Shown piece by piece: positions 47,879 through 57,947 of a DNA stretch of 64,000 bases. The first letter of the stretch is position 1, and each line of letters opens with the position of its first letter. The stretch comes from a virus: IMG/VR virus record IMGVR_UViG_3300033571_021402, positions 1 to 64,000 of that record. One strand, given 5' to 3'. The translations under genes were made by a program, and so were the position numbers. The notes beneath the pieces are model-generated. The model was not told the origin of the DNA and ran no database searches. It worked only from the letters and a program-made list of their open reading frames with translations.

Positions 47879-48515
47879 CCTCTATTGATTTAGACAAAAT
47901 GACCGGAGAGTATGCTTTTTCTCCGGACAAATCCTCTCCCTCTATTTGCCAGTTTTCATCATTTTGTAAGAATTTAACAAAGTCTGGCTCCATCTCGCAG
48001 AATTCCCCGAGCACCTTAATTGCGTGCTCTATATCCATCTCGGTTACTACTGCATTTTCTTGAGTTTTTGTCGATACGTCCGGATACTCATAAAAAAATA
48101 TTTCAGATGAAGCATTGTCATATGCCTTCCCCGAACTTCTTATTATGTTTTTAGGTTTTTTACCGCTGAGTGACGCTGAAAATTGAGAGTCTGTCCAGTT
48201 TGTAAGTTTACGAAATTTTTTGCGACAGTTTTTCATGCCGGGGTGGTGGCACCCCTCGTTTGGCCATAGCCCTGTTGTTTCGTGGTGTAGCCACGCGCAA
48301 ATGTTATTTAGTGGATACAGCTCGGGGTGATTTGCCAGTATCACCCTGCATCTCCTGAATCCGCCAGGCTTCTTCATTATTGGACGCCAATAGCGAAGTA
48401 GTCGTTCCAGATTTCCACGCCGCGGCCCTCTGCCACGAAGAATGTCACCAGTGATGAGCTCCTGTGGAAGCAGCCCGCCAAGTGGGTCTGCCTTTATAGA
48501 ATCATCAATTGACAT
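47862..48515 (-). CDS. conserved actinophage head-region protein
   Basis: A 217-residue protein. RRGNLERLLRYWRPIMKKPG, then RRCRVILANHP and ICAWLHHETTGLWPNEG resemble a conserved actinobacteriophage family found with capsid genes; function not established. The C-terminus ends DECCG. It overlaps both neighbours and probably belongs to the virion or its assembly. Confidence 0.75.
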   Translation of the reverse strand: MSIDDSIKADPLGGLLPQELITGDILRGRGPRRGNLERLLRYWRPIMKKPGGFRRCRVILANHPELYPLNNICAWLHHETTGLWPNEGCHHPGMKNCRKKFRKLTNWTDSQFSASLSGKKPKNIIRSSGKAYDNASSEIFFYEYPDVSTKTQENAVVTEMDIEHAIKVLGEFCEMEPDFVKFLQNDENWQIEGEDLSGEKAYSPVILSKSIEDECCG

Positions 48516-49020
48516 TTTCGGTCTCCTCTAGCTGGCGAAGAAGAAGCATCGATTTCCATGCGAAATCACGTTCTTCCAGCGTTTTGAATTCATATATATT
48601 GACATCTAACTTTATCATTCCATCACAGCATGAATTGGTCAGCATTTTCTGTTCGATGTCCCTGTCGATAAAGGACTTGACCGCTCTTTCTGTCTTGTCA
48701 ATCTTTTTCCCCTTTTTGCCAACAGATTTCTTCGCTGGCATCTTGTCAAGCATTGAGTCTTTTATCGGGCGTGTCTTTTCTATGAAAGTTTCGTACCATG
48801 CTCCAGATGTTGGATTCTTTGGCGCATCCCACAGAAATCTCTGAAAGGGTGTTGAGCGAAGCTTTCTAAAGTCGCGAGCAGTTGCCGCGATGCTCATTAT
48901 GTATCCCTTTACGGTTGTTCCATCCGGTTTTTCTATTATTGCGTCTTTTTCTCCGGGCTTTGCTTCGGCGTTGTAGTACACCCTGCTGTCGTTTAGTAGG
49001 CCAACAAGTATTGATTTCAT
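48505..49020 (-). CDS. head-region hypothetical protein
   Basis: A 171-residue protein, KSVGKKGKKIDKTERAVK in the middle, with LTNSCCDGMIKL near the C-terminus. Possibly a helical assembly protein. Start overlaps the end of the 2401-residue gene as ATGA. Unknown function. Confidence 0.65.
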   Translation of the reverse strand: MKSILVGLLNDSRVYYNAEAKPGEKDAIIEKPDGTTVKGYIMSIAATARDFRKLRSTPFQRFLWDAPKNPTSGAWYETFIEKTRPIKDSMLDKMPAKKSVGKKGKKIDKTERAVKSFIDRDIEQKMLTNSCCDGMIKLDVNIYEFKTLEERDFAWKSMLLLRQLEETENVN

Positions 49021-52000
49021 AGCATCCCGCCAGACGTGGAGGTTATTTGTGGCCTGCGGCTGTTCTTCATCTCTTTCATCATGTCTTTTGCTGCTTCGGT
49101 TATTTCATTTCCGATAGCTTTAATCAGGACAGACTCGACCGACTCCCCACCCTTTGCTGCCTTGGAGTGTGAGCGCGGGTCCTCTATGTTGAAGCCTGTT
49201 GGGTGGGCAAACTTAATGTTGTTCAATCCCTTGCCGGCCATATCTGTCTTAATTTTTTGCGCCGCCCTATACTGCCTCAGCATTGCCATGCTCTGCGTGT
49301 TGATGTTTTTGCCGCCACCAATTGAGTAAAAATACTGAATCTCTTCTGGCGTAAATCCAGCAGCCCTTAGCCTGTCCGCTATGGACCGCTCGTTCACTGC
49401 GTCGCTGATATCTTCTTTTTCACCGGCAGCTTCTAGTCTCTTGAATGGGATATTAATCTGTTCAATTTCATTTACATCGAATCCGCCAAGTATCTGTGCC
49501 TCAAACGGCTCTCTAGATGAGCCATCTGGGAGGTTTCTATCGAACGAATTAGGCATTGCGCCCTTTGAGCCCCTAGATGCGTTTACGTTAGAGAAGTCAT
49601 TGTTGATTGATGACGACAACATATGCAGGAATGCTTCCTGTGCTTGTTGATTTCCGTTTATCCCATCAGGATTAAGGATTGCGTCGGCAACATCTTCCCT
49701 ATTTCGCGAGTTCAGCTTAACTGGGCGATGCGCCGATGATATCGAGTTTCCACGACCATAGGCAGTTCTCTCTGACACAGATGGTCTTAGGACGATTTCT
49801 ATGTCACCAAATGCGGTCAAGCCGTCACCAACAACATCTTCATCGCCTATTTCGTACACCGCGTCTGGTCTTAGATTTCCATTCCTGGAATTCATTATTT
49901 GCTGTCTCTTGGCGTCAATGTGCGACTTATGAACAAGATAGCCGCTGACCGGCAAAGAGTCGGTTGGTACGGAATCTGGAATGCCTATTCGCGAGTAGTA
50001 CTCCCTTGCGTAGTTTTCCGAGGATAGACCAACAGTCTTCCCAGACTCTATGTCTTCACCCTGGTTGGCATTATTCGCAGAACGACCACTTGATAGTCGC
50101 AATTTCGCCATTCTTCCAACATTTTCTCTACCACTGGAGAGCCTTGACGACCTCTCAATATCAGCAGCGCGAATAATTTCATCTAGCTGGCGCTCTCTTT
50201 CTATTGCAGCAGCGCTCGGGCGTCTTGTGTCGGCTAGTCGACGCCTATTTTCAAGAGCCTCAGCGTAGTTTGCATTGTTTTTTAGGCCAACAGAACCAAG
50301 CTGGATGTAGTCGCCTTCTGCGTACTTTTCGTCAATAAGTCGTGGTGCATTTTCCGAGAGGTCGACTGATATTGCATCAAACTCCTCTTGAGTTATCGGT
50401 GATATATCTTCCTGACGGCCTTCCCACTGTAGTTCAGCACCAAGACGCGCCTCCTTAATGCCGAAAGCGTCCTGGAACACCTTTCCAAGAGTCAAACCCT
50501 CAACAATGTCTGTTTGGACTTCGTTTGCAGACAGGGGTATTTGAAGTTCTTTAGGAAGAGACCTATTCCCTACAACAATTCCAGCCCACCTATGATGGCC
50601 GTCAAGAATGTAATTATCTTTGGTCGTTAGGATTGGCTGCATAAACCATTCCTTGCCCATCTCTTCCAGGTACTTCTCTCTAAATTCTGAGTCAGATAGA
50701 CCTGGTGACTCTTTGCGTATTCTTTCAGCTACCTCGATGGCTTTTTCCTGAATTGTTTGAGCAGTGCCGTCTACTTTTGATGCCACTAATTGCTGTTGAG
50801 ATGGCGCGTATTCACTCGGGTCTACTGTTCTTAATCTGACTGCTGGGCCATTTTCTGGGTCCTCTACAGTTATTATGCCATTTAGCCAATCAATAAATGG
50901 CGTTTCAAGGTTTACCTCAGTGTCGTTCCAGTTTGTATTTTCATAAAGCCACTGTTTTGCGGCATCAGAAAGATTGTCAAAAGAAGCTGCTTTATGCTCT
51001 CGTGCCGTAGTGCCGCCGAATTCATTGCGTAGCGAATGTTTTTCAGCAATTATTTCATATAAAATTCCGGGGATTTCCTCGTCTGATACTGGGTCCTCTG
51101 GCTCGTCTAGCTCTGCACGCTTCTTATTTATTTTTGCAATTTTTGCGTCGAGCTCGTCGGCGAATTCTATTTCTAGCTCGCGATTGCGCTTTACTCCATC
51201 TTTTGAGGGCTCCCATTTACCCGCAGCAATTCCCGCCTTAAGCGCCATTATCGCCTTTGTGTTTTGCCCAGACGACCTACCGTTAGTCTGCGGCATTTTC
51301 GCCCTATCAATTCCTATATGCCCTGAACACATAAGGTTATTTTCCGGGTTATATAGCGAGCATAGGTCGGCCTGGTAGTTGCCAACGTACTCATCTTCCA
51401 TGTCTTTTCTGGTTTTGGGGTTGTCCAGGTCAGCATCTGGATTCAACTTTGCATATTCATCCTGGAATGCCTTCCATCTTGGATGCCCGTCTTCTATGTG
51501 TTTTTTAGCTACTTCCTTTACCTGTTTCTCAAAAGCTTTTTGCGCCTGCTCGGTCAACCTGACATCCTGGTCCTTAACTTCAACATGGTGACCGAGCATC
51601 ATGAGAGCTACTGCAGTAGAAACATCATCAACTTCATAGAGGTTTGAGTCTTTTTCGCTAATTGACTTTCTACCTGACCTTTTAACGGAACCACCAAATC
51701 TCCTTGATAGTTCAGCGTCAGACATATCATTTACGTTTTGTCCGCTGTTAATAATGTCGTCAAAGACGGATAGGGCGCGTTTTGCTACTTCTTTTTCTTG
51801 ACGTCTACGCTCGGCTAAATTTTCACTTGAATCAATAGTTCTGCCTGAGGACAGACGTGATGAGCGTTGCTCTGCTGGCATCCCGGCGAGGCGCTCTGCT
51901 CTCCTAGATGCACGTGAAGCCTCGTCTGAAGGCGATGAAAACGGAGAGCGTATTGAGCCACCTGACGCAAGTCTTTCGATGTCTGCATCAGTCGCGCGTA

Positions 52001-55000
52001 CCCTGACTCTTCTGTCAAAACCTTCGTGCATTCTGTACGCGGCCATCTGCGCTCTAACTATAAGTACCTCTTCTGGAACATTAGCAATCAGGTCTGCAAC
52101 TTCCGGATGAATATCACCTCGAGAAATACTGCCGTCACCGCGTCCTCCGCCAAGCGCCTTTTTGATGTTCCTCGTGATGGATGACATTCTTGATTCGCGC
52201 GACTGGGTCCTCTGCTGTCTTGTGGCAGGCCTGCCAAGAGCATCACTTTTTGTCTTTGCCATAATTGTCGCCGACGCTGCAGCTGCAGCAGCACCAGATG
52301 AAAGCCTTGATGAGCCATCTGGCAATTCATCAACACCTTCGCCGAATGAGCCCCCAGCGTCTATGACATCATCTAGCACTTCAGAAGTTGATTTAGCCGC
52401 CGACTCATCGTAGTCGCTCCGCGGGCCCGGGAATGTGTCCCCAGACGCGCGTCTCTTCGCAACATATCTGTCTGCAACAGCCTGTATCTTTTTCGAGTGG
52501 CTTTGCGCCCATATGGCATCAGTTTTATTCTTTGACAAGCTATCTGCCATACTGTCGACAACTTCAACAGCGTCTTTCTGGTAAGAAATTTCTGCCCGTA
52601 TCGTGCCATCGGAATCCCGGCCAATAATTCTCAGCCTTCCAGGCGGTGCAACAAATTTCTGTTCGCCTTCTCCGCCTGTTGCCGGGAATAGGCCACGGTC
52701 ACCCTCTCTCACCTGGACAACTACGCGTCGTGAAGTTCTGCCAGTTTTGGCGTCTCTCCTGCCACGTTCTGGCATGTCTGTCTTTTTGGTTCTGCTTGTT
52801 ATCACGCGACCAGAAACAAACTTATCAACATCAACTTCCTTCCCGTCCATTTTGCCCTTTAGGGCCCCTGGTTCGAAGTCGATAATCGCTTCTATTTCAA
52901 ATGGGTCCGCGACAGACGTACCGTCGATTGCTTCCATCGTTGGTATTAAGAGTTTTTCGACCTGCTGAACAGCATCTGCTTCATCGGAAGACATTGGGTC
53001 AACCTCTAGGCCAAGACGCTTGAGTCTTGCGTTTCTCTTGTTCATTGCACGCCCAGCCCTTGTCTGGTTGGCGGGGTCAAGAAGCATCCCAACGTCAGAT
53101 TCCGCTACGTCACCGAGCTCTTTCATGGCTTTCTTTTGTTCTGGCGTAGCTTTTACACGTCTGCGCTCACGTGCTCCGTGGTCAGCAGCTTCTTTTGCGC
53201 TCTTGAACTTCTTGCTTGGCTTGGGTGGGGGGCTTATTGTGTCCTTTACCCTCTTATCAATATCTCTCTTAATTGCCGGAATACTCCTGGTATCTCCAGC
53301 TTCTTTTAGATTCTTTGCATGTTGGTCTTTTACAACATCGATACGCTCTGCGAGGTCTCTTGCCTCAGGCGATGCTGGGTCCATTGTTGAAAGGCGCACC
53401 TCATCGTCGGCAAGCTTGCGGATTACTTTTTTATCCGGCATACCCTTTACGCGCTCACGCAAGTCATCTAGGTCTGCGAGCCTTGCAATTTCTTCCATTT
53501 CTCCTGCATCCAAGAGACCCTCGCGCTCCCTGATGGCCCGTACTTTTTCCTCAAAACGCTTCTTTTCGCCACTAGCGCCAACGCCATACTTTTTTCTCCA
53601 TAGCTTTGATGCTTCGTCATATCTTTTACTATGAAAATCGAACTCCCTCTGGGCATCCTTTATCGCTTCTGATTTAAGAAGTTCGAGCGCACTTCTATCA
53701 TCGTCTGGTAGCGATGGGTCAATTTCCATTGCACTAAAACCATCAACTCTGCGCTTAGCATCATCGCGCTGAGAGGCAATTATCGCAGCCTCGCTAAACA
53801 TTTCCTCTTCTGGAAGTTCGCTGAATGCTGTCTTGAATCGCTTTATTTCCTCGCGCAGCTCCGATGCAAGTCTTTCATCCCTATCCGCAAGCGTCTCTTC
53901 AATAACGTCTTCGGGAATATCGTCCGGTACGGTAGTCGGGGTTGGGATGCGGAATACATCGTCCATTGACTCCATAGCCGAATCGTCGTCTGCAGAGGCC
54001 CTTTCACGCGCTGCGGTGGCAAAACTGAGATTGTCCATCCACTCGAGAGCAGCGTCTATGTCATCGCCATAGATGATTCCACGCTCACGCAGTGCCCACA
54101 ATTCCGCTGCGGCCTCTAGGGCCCAAACCTCAGTGCCTTCGGCGTATACGTCACGCGGATATGAGCCCGCAAGTGGAGCTATAGCCTTGATTCTCTCCAT
54201 TGCGTCATCAAGTGACTCTATGTTTATCGAGTCGGCAACGTCTGTCATTATTGCCATGATGTCATCGCCGTTTAGAGCATAAATAGAGTCAACATTCCTT
54301 GAGCCGACTGCGACCCCATCGCGCATTATAGGAACAGATATGAAACCCTTTTCGTCTATTTCATTTTGAATCTTTTCGACAAACAATTGAGCCTGTCTGT
54401 GGTGTGCCAACTCGTGGAGCATAATGTGCCCCGAAAAAGAGTAAACGCCATCGATTAGGCCTGCCATCCCGCGAGCCGCATAGTCGGCGTTAACCAAAAA
54501 GTCAGCCACTGCTAGGCGAGATTCAGCTTCGCTTCTTGCTCCAACTGCAGAAATCGCAAGACGTTCATCTGGCCTCATATCGGGGAGCATTGACTCCTGG
54601 TTTGCCAGAATCATCCCCATATTTATGTGTATGACGCTTCGCAGTTCCCCCGGAACCTTGCGCATAACTGGATTGCCATCGCGGTCAAGAACTGGTGTTC
54701 CGTCTGGATTTAGTCGTGGAACAAGTTCTGGTGCGGACCTATAAACACCTGTTCCAGCTTCATCTGGGGAGTTAAAGTCATATTCGATTCTGCCCAAAAA
54801 TCTTGTGCTGGATGGGTCCTTCATGAACTGGTCAAGAAGTGTTTCGAATAATGCTTTCTCCGTATCTTGGTAGCGCTTCACGTCAGCATCAAGAAGTCGA
54901 GTTTGCTCTTCTTTAGACAAAGAAGGCCAGCCAGGTATTGATTCAAGACGTGCTTCAGTAAATCTTCTTACTTCCAAATCCGTCAAACGCCCAGCACCAC

Positions 55001-56222
55001 CGCCAGATATGTTGACCAACTGCACATCCCAGCCCGCACGTCCGCCAGAATCTGAATGCATTTTCTGCAGAGCCTCTACGGCCTTGATATGCGCATCAGG
55101 GTCGGCCGGGTCTATTCCTAGCGAATCGTAAAGTCTGGCGACATTTGCTTTTTGTCTCGCGATATCATCCTGTCCACGAATTGCACCATTCTTAAACATG
55201 CGCAAGTTTTCTGGAACTGGGATATCTCTCCACTCCGGAGCCTCAAACTGCTCCGGCCATAGCTCTTTGTAATAGGCGCATCTACCAAGAAATGCCGGGT
55301 CTGCCACGCCTCGCGATGATTCGCTCCATTGGTCGTTGTATACGAAGTTGAGCAACGACCTAGCCGTATTTCTAAGCCCCTGGTATTCGCCTTCTGCGGT
55401 CATCTGCGCTGCTTGGCGTGCAGCAAATCTTGCAAAACGTGATGCACTAAAGCCGAAACAGTTTGAACCAGTTGCATCGGTGAACTGATTGGCGGCAGGA
55501 GTTCCAGGCGGGCATCTGAATTTGTTATTTTCGTCCCGCAGAACACCAAATGCTGCGGCAGCGCGTGCTAAAAGTGAGCCCCCCGGAACGCGCGAGGCCA
55601 AACTTCTGCCAGGGAGCATTTTTTGCTCAACACCATTGTTTTTATGCTTTTGCAGTGCGCGTTGTTTTTCTTCGTAGGTCATCCCTGCGGCAATGCCAAA
55701 GGGGTCCATGACCCTTTCTGATTCAGGTATTACTTCGTCTGTTTTGGGGTTGACTTTGTATTTGCTTATTTTGATTGATGGCTTTTTTCTATAGCGCTCT
55801 ATCAGCTCATCGAATGTCTTTGTTTGGTTTGGGGATGGAGAAATCCACCCAACATTTGGGCCAGTCCCCATGCCTTCACGTGACTGGAACGATGGGCTAA
55901 TTACGAGTTTGTCGCCCGGCTCCCATTTCTTTGATGATTCCCACCTATACCCGAGGTTGTTTGACTCTACGCCAGGCTGCTTATCGCCGCTGAAGTCTCT
56001 TTTCTTATTGTCTGTGTCCGTGTAGGCCTTTACGCGAATTCCAAAGTTTGAGGTAATCGCTTTTACGGCAAGCTCAGGCTCAAGCCTTCCAGTTGATACA
56101 GATGAGTTTATTGCACGCCTGAATCTAATTGCTTTTTCGTTGAATCCACCACAGCATGAAGTTGGGACTATAAGCCGGGCAGAAACTATGACTCTTTCGC
56201 GTGTAGCAGGGGTATCCGCCAC
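49017..56222 (-). CDS. 2401-residue polyvalent protein with zincin and ParB-like domains
   Basis: A giant protein coded within the head gene run, so probably packaged in the virion. The N-terminal 330 residues look structural, with SCCGGFNE near 22 and RCPPGTPAANQFTDATGSN near 238. A zincin metallopeptidase follows (HELAHH about 600, third ligand region EAAAELWA about 697), then a long charged helical part. A ParB/Srx-like domain (LDGHHRWAG about 1874) precedes an unknown C-terminus. Four RLSSG (R1306, R1456, R2027, R2042) and one RLASG (R1417) separate the parts. GTG 56222 has AAGGGGG upstream. Confidence 0.82.
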   Translation of the reverse strand: MADTPATRERVIVSARLIVPTSCCGGFNEKAIRFRRAINSSVSTGRLEPELAVKAITSNFGIRVKAYTDTDNKKRDFSGDKQPGVESNNLGYRWESSKKWEPGDKLVISPSFQSREGMGTGPNVGWISPSPNQTKTFDELIERYRKKPSIKISKYKVNPKTDEVIPESERVMDPFGIAAGMTYEEKQRALQKHKNNGVEQKMLPGRSLASRVPGGSLLARAAAAFGVLRDENNKFRCPPGTPAANQFTDATGSNCFGFSASRFARFAARQAAQMTAEGEYQGLRNTARSLLNFVYNDQWSESSRGVADPAFLGRCAYYKELWPEQFEAPEWRDIPVPENLRMFKNGAIRGQDDIARQKANVARLYDSLGIDPADPDAHIKAVEALQKMHSDSGGRAGWDVQLVNISGGGAGRLTDLEVRRFTEARLESIPGWPSLSKEEQTRLLDADVKRYQDTEKALFETLLDQFMKDPSSTRFLGRIEYDFNSPDEAGTGVYRSAPELVPRLNPDGTPVLDRDGNPVMRKVPGELRSVIHINMGMILANQESMLPDMRPDERLAISAVGARSEAESRLAVADFLVNADYAARGMAGLIDGVYSFSGHIMLHELAHHRQAQLFVEKIQNEIDEKGFISVPIMRDGVAVGSRNVDSIYALNGDDIMAIMTDVADSINIESLDDAMERIKAIAPLAGSYPRDVYAEGTEVWALEAAAELWALRERGIIYGDDIDAALEWMDNLSFATAARERASADDDSAMESMDDVFRIPTPTTVPDDIPEDVIEETLADRDERLASELREEIKRFKTAFSELPEEEMFSEAAIIASQRDDAKRRVDGFSAMEIDPSLPDDDRSALELLKSEAIKDAQREFDFHSKRYDEASKLWRKKYGVGASGEKKRFEEKVRAIREREGLLDAGEMEEIARLADLDDLRERVKGMPDKKVIRKLADDEVRLSTMDPASPEARDLAERIDVVKDQHAKNLKEAGDTRSIPAIKRDIDKRVKDTISPPPKPSKKFKSAKEAADHGARERRRVKATPEQKKAMKELGDVAESDVGMLLDPANQTRAGRAMNKRNARLKRLGLEVDPMSSDEADAVQQVEKLLIPTMEAIDGTSVADPFEIEAIIDFEPGALKGKMDGKEVDVDKFVSGRVITSRTKKTDMPERGRRDAKTGRTSRRVVVQVREGDRGLFPATGGEGEQKFVAPPGRLRIIGRDSDGTIRAEISYQKDAVEVVDSMADSLSKNKTDAIWAQSHSKKIQAVADRYVAKRRASGDTFPGPRSDYDESAAKSTSEVLDDVIDAGGSFGEGVDELPDGSSRLSSGAAAAAASATIMAKTKSDALGRPATRQQRTQSRESRMSSITRNIKKALGGGRGDGSISRGDIHPEVADLIANVPEEVLIVRAQMAAYRMHEGFDRRVRVRATDADIERLASGGSIRSPFSSPSDEASRASRRAERLAGMPAEQRSSRLSSGRTIDSSENLAERRRQEKEVAKRALSVFDDIINSGQNVNDMSDAELSRRFGGSVKRSGRKSISEKDSNLYEVDDVSTAVALMMLGHHVEVKDQDVRLTEQAQKAFEKQVKEVAKKHIEDGHPRWKAFQDEYAKLNPDADLDNPKTRKDMEDEYVGNYQADLCSLYNPENNLMCSGHIGIDRAKMPQTNGRSSGQNTKAIMALKAGIAAGKWEPSKDGVKRNRELEIEFADELDAKIAKINKKRAELDEPEDPVSDEEIPGILYEIIAEKHSLRNEFGGTTAREHKAASFDNLSDAAKQWLYENTNWNDTEVNLETPFIDWLNGIITVEDPENGPAVRLRTVDPSEYAPSQQQLVASKVDGTAQTIQEKAIEVAERIRKESPGLSDSEFREKYLEEMGKEWFMQPILTTKDNYILDGHHRWAGIVVGNRSLPKELQIPLSANEVQTDIVEGLTLGKVFQDAFGIKEARLGAELQWEGRQEDISPITQEEFDAISVDLSENAPRLIDEKYAEGDYIQLGSVGLKNNANYAEALENRRRLADTRRPSAAAIERERQLDEIIRAADIERSSRLSSGRENVGRMAKLRLSSGRSANNANQGEDIESGKTVGLSSENYAREYYSRIGIPDSVPTDSLPVSGYLVHKSHIDAKRQQIMNSRNGNLRPDAVYEIGDEDVVGDGLTAFGDIEIVLRPSVSERTAYGRGNSISSAHRPVKLNSRNREDVADAILNPDGINGNQQAQEAFLHMLSSSINNDFSNVNASRGSKGAMPNSFDRNLPDGSSREPFEAQILGGFDVNEIEQINIPFKRLEAAGEKEDISDAVNERSIADRLRAAGFTPEEIQYFYSIGGGKNINTQSMAMLRQYRAAQKIKTDMAGKGLNNIKFAHPTGFNIEDPRSHSKAAKGGESVESVLIKAIGNEITEAAKDMMKEMKNSRRPQITSTSGGML

Positions 56223-56236
56223 CTGGCGCCCCCTTT

Positions 56237-57820
56237 TCAGTCGTCGTTCAGGGTGTCTTCGAGCAACTGGAACTCAACAAGCGATGCCATAAAGTCTGCG
56301 TCGCTAACATCGCCGGCTTTCTCTTCGCTGCCAGCTATCCAGTTTGCGGGGATAAGGCTTTCAAGCTTGAGCGCTCTTGCGCGCTTCATGATGTGCTTCT
56401 TGGTAGCTTCTTTATCCTTGGCGCGCCCAAAAGCTTGAATTGCATTACGCAAGTCATTCTCGGAAACTATTGGGTATGAGCCGTCAGCCATGGCCATGCC
56501 CTCTTTTGCGAGGTCCATTCTGCGCTCTTCAGAGAAAGCACGCTTTAATGCAATCTCGGCAGCCTCTGCCTCGATTTGCTCAACCTCATCAGCTTCGTAC
56601 TTGTCGTAGCCGAGGACTTCTCCGTCAAGAGCAACAAACACGTCATATGATTTGCCGTCAAAGCCTTCAATTTCTACCGCATATGCATCAAAGCCCTCGA
56701 AAACATCTGGCTCTACTGCAATAACAGTTCCATCTATTGACTTAACAGCAATTTCTGCTGCCTCAGTGAAGTCAATTAGCTTGTAGCTCACCGAGTCGGA
56801 CTTCTGCTCGAAGCTGGAAGAATCAAGCTTGTGGAATCCGAGTATTTCTGCAGACTGGCCGTCGATGAATACCTCATTGATTGAGCCGTCTTTGACTTGA
56901 ACGTCAACGACGAACATGTCGGCGTCAGACGAGTATCCGGAATCCACGACCACACCGCTGAACATTTTTTCGGCAAGACCCTCAACGTGGAGGATTCCTG
57001 GCATACCTTTTTCTGCGACGCACCCACCCGGACAGTCATCGCACACCTGGGAAGAGCCGCCGTACGCCTTGCGCTCTATGGCGCAGACATAACCAGCTGC
57101 TCCAACATCTGAAACCTTTAGGCCCATGGACTTGATTCGCGCTCTGCGAATCTCCTCCCATTCAGAGTCCTGTGGTGAGAATGACTTTGTACCCATCTCT
57201 GAATACTCCTCTTCATCCTCCTCTTCGTCCTCCTCCATTTCGGGCTCTTCATCCATGCCCTCTTCGTCTTCAAGCGAAGCCTTTGCGCCCTTCATGCGCG
57301 CAATGCGCTGCATTCGTGCACCGCGGCCGCCATTGGAAGCCATCATCTTCTCTTCATCGGATTCCATGTCCTCTTCGTCTTCTGGCATATCCTCGTCAAG
57401 CTCGTCCTCATCAAGCTCGTCCTCTTCTGCCATCATCTCTTCCGACTCGTCATCCATCATTTCGGCCATTCCGGCCTTTTTTTCTGGCATGTAAGCAGCC
57501 ATCTCTTCATCTGAGATTTCTGGCTCTTCTGACTCGTCTGTCATGTCAAGAAGTGCATGCCCCGGCTTTTTTTTGTTCATCTTTTTTGTTGCAGAACCAG
57601 CAGCTGTTGGGTTCATTGCGTCCTCTGCATCGACGTTCTCGTCTTCCACTTCCTCGTCCATCGCTGGGACCATTTTCATTTCGACCGGCATAGCTCCGCA
57701 TTTGGCGCAAATTTCAGCACCTTTAACAAAGCCGCACTCAGATGCTGCAGCGCCCTTGGCACACTTCAGGACGTTGCCGTCGCTGTCAATGCTTACAGTA
57801 GCTTTCTCGTCGTATTTCAT
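56237..57820 (-). CDS. acidic protein with PepSY-like domains and conserved phage C-terminus
   Basis: A 527-residue protein, first gene of the head run after the giant. It has an N-terminal ICAKCG, a strongly acidic Glu/Asp/Met-rich middle (about 60-205), a VCDDCPGGCV cluster and two PepSY-like repeats (about 320-430). The C-terminus LRNAIQAFGRAKDKEATKKH is widespread in phage head proteins. GGGAG precedes ATG 57820. It may be a scaffold or capsid-associated protein. Confidence 0.72.
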   Translation of the reverse strand: MKYDEKATVSIDSDGNVLKCAKGAAASECGFVKGAEICAKCGAMPVEMKMVPAMDEEVEDENVDAEDAMNPTAAGSATKKMNKKKPGHALLDMTDESEEPEISDEEMAAYMPEKKAGMAEMMDDESEEMMAEEDELDEDELDEDMPEDEEDMESDEEKMMASNGGRGARMQRIARMKGAKASLEDEEGMDEEPEMEEDEEEDEEEYSEMGTKSFSPQDSEWEEIRRARIKSMGLKVSDVGAAGYVCAIERKAYGGSSQVCDDCPGGCVAEKGMPGILHVEGLAEKMFSGVVVDSGYSSDADMFVVDVQVKDGSINEVFIDGQSAEILGFHKLDSSSFEQKSDSVSYKLIDFTEAAEIAVKSIDGTVIAVEPDVFEGFDAYAVEIEGFDGKSYDVFVALDGEVLGYDKYEADEVEQIEAEAAEIALKRAFSEERRMDLAKEGMAMADGSYPIVSENDLRNAIQAFGRAKDKEATKKHIMKRARALKLESLIPANWIAGSEEKAGDVSDADFMASLVEFQLLEDTLNDD

Positions 57821-57947
57821 ACAACTCCCGTTAGTGCAGGGAAATGACCTGATGGACCATTAACCATTAAATGTCTTTAAATTATAACCTATCACGCTAT
57901 ACATGCGTGAATTAGCAACACCAGTTAGTTCTGTTCAATTTTTATTG
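57821..57947. other. intergenic space between the head run and the partial giant gene
   Basis: No gene. AT-rich, with a short palindrome-like ACATGCGTGAATTAGC region. It probably contains the promoter of the head run and/or the end of the upstream transcript. Confidence 0.4.

Noticed and set aside
43000-57820. Portal, terminase or prohead protease gene in the head run
   Set aside because: I found no convincing motif in any protein of the run; they probably lie to the right of the window.
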